NCBI GenBank assembly: GCA_958413765.1
Contig: CATYVH010000001.1
Coordinates: 124,001-188,000, forward strand
Reading direction: 5' to 3'
Length of the DNA stretch: 64,000 bases
DNA from: an uncultured Collinsella sp.
Lineage (GTDB): Bacteria; Actinomycetota; Coriobacteriia; Coriobacteriales; Coriobacteriaceae
Part shown: one piece after another, positions 61,643 through 64,000 of the stretch
Numbering within the stretch: the first letter of the stretch is position 1
Layout of the letters: each line of letters opens with the position of its first letter
Position numbers and translations under genes: made by a program
The notes under the pieces: generated by a model
Database searches by the model: none
Told to the model about the DNA's origin: nothing
What the model saw: the letters and a program-made list of their open reading frames with translations, nothing else

Positions 61643-62944
61643 CTAAAGATGATCTTGGATAAGATCGCAGATGGCTCGGGCGTCGTTGATGTTGATGGCC
61701 CGGGTCGCAAAGCCGGCGTCGAAGGCCTGGCGTGCCAGGGCCTCGTTGCAGGCAAGGGCTAGCGTGTGGCCATCGACCAGGTCGAGCGAGCTCTTGCCGC
61801 GCAGACGGTCGACACCGGAGCGCGCGACCACGATGTTGTCGAAGCCCTCGGTCTTGTAGCCCTCGATGATCACCACGTCGACATCGTTGTAGCGCGACAG
61901 CAGCTCGCGCGCGGGCATCTCGTCCTCCTCGCGTGTGTCGGCGTACTCCGCCCAGCGCGTGGCGCAGATGAGGCCCACGTGCTTGGATCCGGCTTGGTGA
62001 TGGCGCCAGGTGTCCTTAGCGGGCACATCGATATCAAAGCCGTGATGCCCATGATGCTTGAGCGAACCCACGCGCAGGCCGCGGCGGGTGAGCTCGGCGA
62101 TAACCTTCTCGACGAGCGTGGTCTTGCCCGAGTTCTGGTAGCCGATAAACGCGATCGCGGGGACGGCCGGGGCCGGAGCTGCGGACGCGACGGCGACAGG
62201 CGCGCTTGCGGGTGCGGCACCGTCAGCGGCCACAGCCTCAACAGCAGCGGCCTGACGCTCTGCACGATCCCACACGCCCGAGCGACCGCCCTCCTTGTGC
62301 AGCAGGCGCACGTCGACGATCTCCATGCCGCGATCGACGGCCTTGCACATGTCATAGATCGTAAGGCACGCGGCACTCGCACCGGTCAGAGCCTCCATCT
62401 CGATACCCGTCTTGCCCGTCACGCCGGCCGTGACCAGTACGTGAAAACCAACCTGCCCGTCCGAACGCGCCGGCGCCCAGCCCTCGGGCACGTCCTCGGC
62501 CGGCGTCCCCGCCGGAGCGATGGGCGCAATGTCGCACTTACTCTTGGTAATGAGCAGCGGATGGCACATGGGAATGATGTCGCTCGTGCGTTTGATGGCC
62601 ATGATGCCCGCCACACGCGCGCAGGCAAGCACATCGCCCTTTTTGGCGCGGTCCTGCAGCACCATGGTCTGCGTCTCGGGATGCATGAGGATGGTGCCCT
62701 CGGCGATGGCAATGCGATGGGTCTCGGCCTTGTCGGACACGTCGACCATGCGTACCTCGCCCTTGGCGTCCACGTGTGTAAGCTCGTCGCGACGGGCGTC
62801 GCGGGCGGGCTCGGCGACAGCGCTGGCAGTCGGCTGCGCGGACGCGTCGGCGTTGCCAGCATTCGCCGCAGCCGTGACTTTGTGGGCAGACATCGCGGCC
62901 CTGCGAGCGGCCTTGGTGGCATCGGCGTACCTGCTCCTGGCCAT
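61643..62944 (-). CDS. MoaC-MobB fusion protein
   Basis: 433 residues. N-terminus (about 55-230): MoaC, cyclic pyranopterin monophosphate synthase, with LTHVDAKGEVRMVDVS, IPMCHPLLITK and MEALTGASAACLTIYDMCKA. Then an Ala/Pro-rich linker (about 235-270). C-terminus (about 272-433): MobB, GTPase that helps attach GMP to molybdopterin, with Walker A GYQNSGKTTL and SLKHHGHHGFDIDV. Couples an early and a late step of cofactor synthesis on one chain. ATG 62944 has GGAGG 8 nt before it, 4 bp after moaA. Confidence 0.93.
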   Translation of the reverse strand: MARSRYADATKAARRAAMSAHKVTAAANAGNADASAQPTASAVAEPARDARRDELTHVDAKGEVRMVDVSDKAETHRIAIAEGTILMHPETQTMVLQDRAKKGDVLACARVAGIMAIKRTSDIIPMCHPLLITKSKCDIAPIAPAGTPAEDVPEGWAPARSDGQVGFHVLVTAGVTGKTGIEMEALTGASAACLTIYDMCKAVDRGMEIVDVRLLHKEGGRSGVWDRAERQAAAVEAVAADGAAPASAPVAVASAAPAPAVPAIAFIGYQNSGKTTLVEKVIAELTRRGLRVGSLKHHGHHGFDIDVPAKDTWRHHQAGSKHVGLICATRWAEYADTREEDEMPARELLSRYNDVDVVIIEGYKTEGFDNIVVARSGVDRLRGKSSLDLVDGHTLALACNEALARQAFDAGFATRAININDARAICDLIQDHL

Positions 62945-62948
62945 ATGA

Positions 62949-63992
62949 TCATCCTCCGATTTGGGACATGAATCGTTGCGTGCCCTCAATTATCGCGTGT
63001 TCCTGCGGTTTGTGGGCCACGGCATCGCGCCAAATCGAAAGTACCTGCATATCATCACCACGGCGCAGGGCATCGCGCACCGAATACTCGGCATCGCTGA
63101 ACAGGCACGGACGCACGTTGCCATCGGCCGTCAGGCGCAGACGGTTGCAATTCGCACAAAAATGGTTGGACATGGCGCTGATAAAGCCGACCGTTCCCGC
63201 CGCGCCCGGAAAGTGCCAATAGCGCGCGGGACCCGCGCCGGCAGGAGCGTCGTTGATGTCGAGTGGCTCAAGCTCGCCCAGCCCCGTCGCGGCGGCCCCG
63301 GCATTGATGCGAGCCCGCAGCTCGTCGCTCGGCACGGTGTCGCTCGCGTCCCACAGCTCGGGATTGAGCGCGGGCGCATGCGGGTCCACGGCGCAATGCG
63401 AGCTCGTGCGCTCGTCGCCAATGGGCATGTATTCGATAAAGCGCAGGTGGATGGGGCGGTCGACGGTCAGCCGCGCAAGGGCCGCCACATCTTGGTTGAG
63501 TCGGCGCACCACAACGCAGTTGACCTTAACGGGCTCAAAGCCCCAAGCCAGCGCCGCGTCGATGCCGGCCATGGTCTGTTCGAGCCGACCCAGACGCGTG
63601 ATCTTTCCAAACAGCGTAGGGTCGAGCGTGTCGAGCGAGATGTTGACGCGGTTAAGCCCGGCATCTTTGAGCTGCGGTGCCAACTTGGGCAGCAGGGCGC
63701 CGTTGGTGGTGAGCGAGATGTCCTCGATCTGCGGGATCGCGCGGATGTCACGAATGAGCGGAATGATACGGCGGCTGACCAGCGGCTCGCCACCCGTCAG
63801 GCGCACGCGGCGAATGCCCTCCCCCGCTACCAAGCGCACAAAGCGGGCGATTTCCTCGGCACTGAGTAGCTCGTCGTGTGCACGGGGCGCCACGCCATCG
63901 GCCGGCATGCAGTAAATGCAGCGAAAATTGCACTTGTCGGTAACGGCAATGCGAAGGTAGTTGATATCGCGGCCAAAACCGTCATGTTGCAC
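62949..63992 (-). CDS. moaA: GTP 3',8-cyclase (MoaA)
   Basis: 347 residues from GTG 63992. Radical SAM Cys motif CNFRCIYC, RLTGGEPLV, SLDTLDP, and the C-terminal cluster FCANCNRLRLTADGNVRPC. First step of molybdenum cofactor synthesis, followed by MoaC in the next gene, 4 bp away. The start is only 8 bases from the window edge, so a longer N-terminus cannot be excluded. Confidence 0.95.
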   Translation of the reverse strand: MQHDGFGRDINYLRIAVTDKCNFRCIYCMPADGVAPRAHDELLSAEEIARFVRLVAGEGIRRVRLTGGEPLVSRRIIPLIRDIRAIPQIEDISLTTNGALLPKLAPQLKDAGLNRVNISLDTLDPTLFGKITRLGRLEQTMAGIDAALAWGFEPVKVNCVVVRRLNQDVAALARLTVDRPIHLRFIEYMPIGDERTSSHCAVDPHAPALNPELWDASDTVPSDELRARINAGAAATGLGELEPLDINDAPAGAGPARYWHFPGAAGTVGFISAMSNHFCANCNRLRLTADGNVRPCLFSDAEYSVRDALRRGDDMQVLSIWRDAVAHKPQEHAIIEGTQRFMSQIGG

Positions 63993-64000
63993 GTGCCCGT

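Overview
The window looks like the chromosome of a high-GC gut actinobacterium of the class Coriobacteriia, most likely Collinsella or a close relative. This is inferred from the codon bias, the type III glutamine synthetase, the split cobalamin methionine synthase, a MoaC-MobB fusion, a sortase-dependent pilus locus and the gatCAB operon. No 16S rRNA is present to confirm it.

Region 1 (1-14.3 kb) is the right part of a siphovirus-type prophage: tape measure, fibronectin-type tail protein, tail hub-like protein, OB-fold-like protein, BppU-like upper baseplate protein, a receptor-type tail protein, then small proteins, a holin, a C39-like peptidase and a GH25/LysM endolysin. Between tail and lysis genes sits a complete diversity-generating retroelement (DGR). 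The tail protein ends in a 110-bp variable repeat (9973-10082). An almost identical template repeat lies at 10208-10317, and a DGR-type reverse transcriptase follows at 10446. All 13 differences between the two repeats fall on adenines of the template, and a 9-bp hairpin lies just after the variable repeat. This is the strongest special system in the window.

Region 2 (14.3-17.6 kb) is the phage-chromosome boundary, with two tRNA-T-arm-like direct repeats, a MITE-like element with 34-bp inverted ends, and glnA type III. Region 3 (17.6-24.1 kb) is a methionine block: metF, a free-standing MetH reactivation protein and a MetH lacking that domain. A lower-GC C5-methyltransferase/restriction endonuclease pair has been inserted in the middle. 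Region 4 (24.1-30.3 kb) holds a PFL/DUF711 protein, a methyltransferase, yhbY and a 999-residue STAND-BTAD regulator.

Region 5 (30.7-34.6 kb, all minus) carries nagB, a PTS IIA-Glc protein, glmM, rpsI and rplM, i.e. amino-sugar supply and ribosomal genes. Region 6 (34.7-38.2 kb) has a patatin-like lipase, a 62-bp tandem repeat array, the tmRNA gene ssrA with tRNA-like debris beside it, a small unknown gene and a RelB/PIN-type toxin-antitoxin pair. Region 7 (38.3-45.6 kb) has a P1B-type ATPase with a small glycine-rich partner that resembles a ferrosome (iron organelle) locus, plus a two-gene ABC exporter and a divergent AraC regulator.

Region 8 (45.6-49.4 kb) is gatCAB with translationally coupled overlaps and a large repeat/inverted-repeat structure at its 3' end. 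Region 9 (49.7-58.5 kb) is a pilus operon (large beta-helix adhesin, two LPXTG-type pilins, then a class C sortase further downstream); the adhesin has a nine-G tract near its start that could allow phase variation. Region 10 (58.9-64 kb) holds a HAD phosphatase, an MFS transporter and moaC-mobB/moaA for molybdenum cofactor. Several families of short hairpin repeats lie between genes in the right half.
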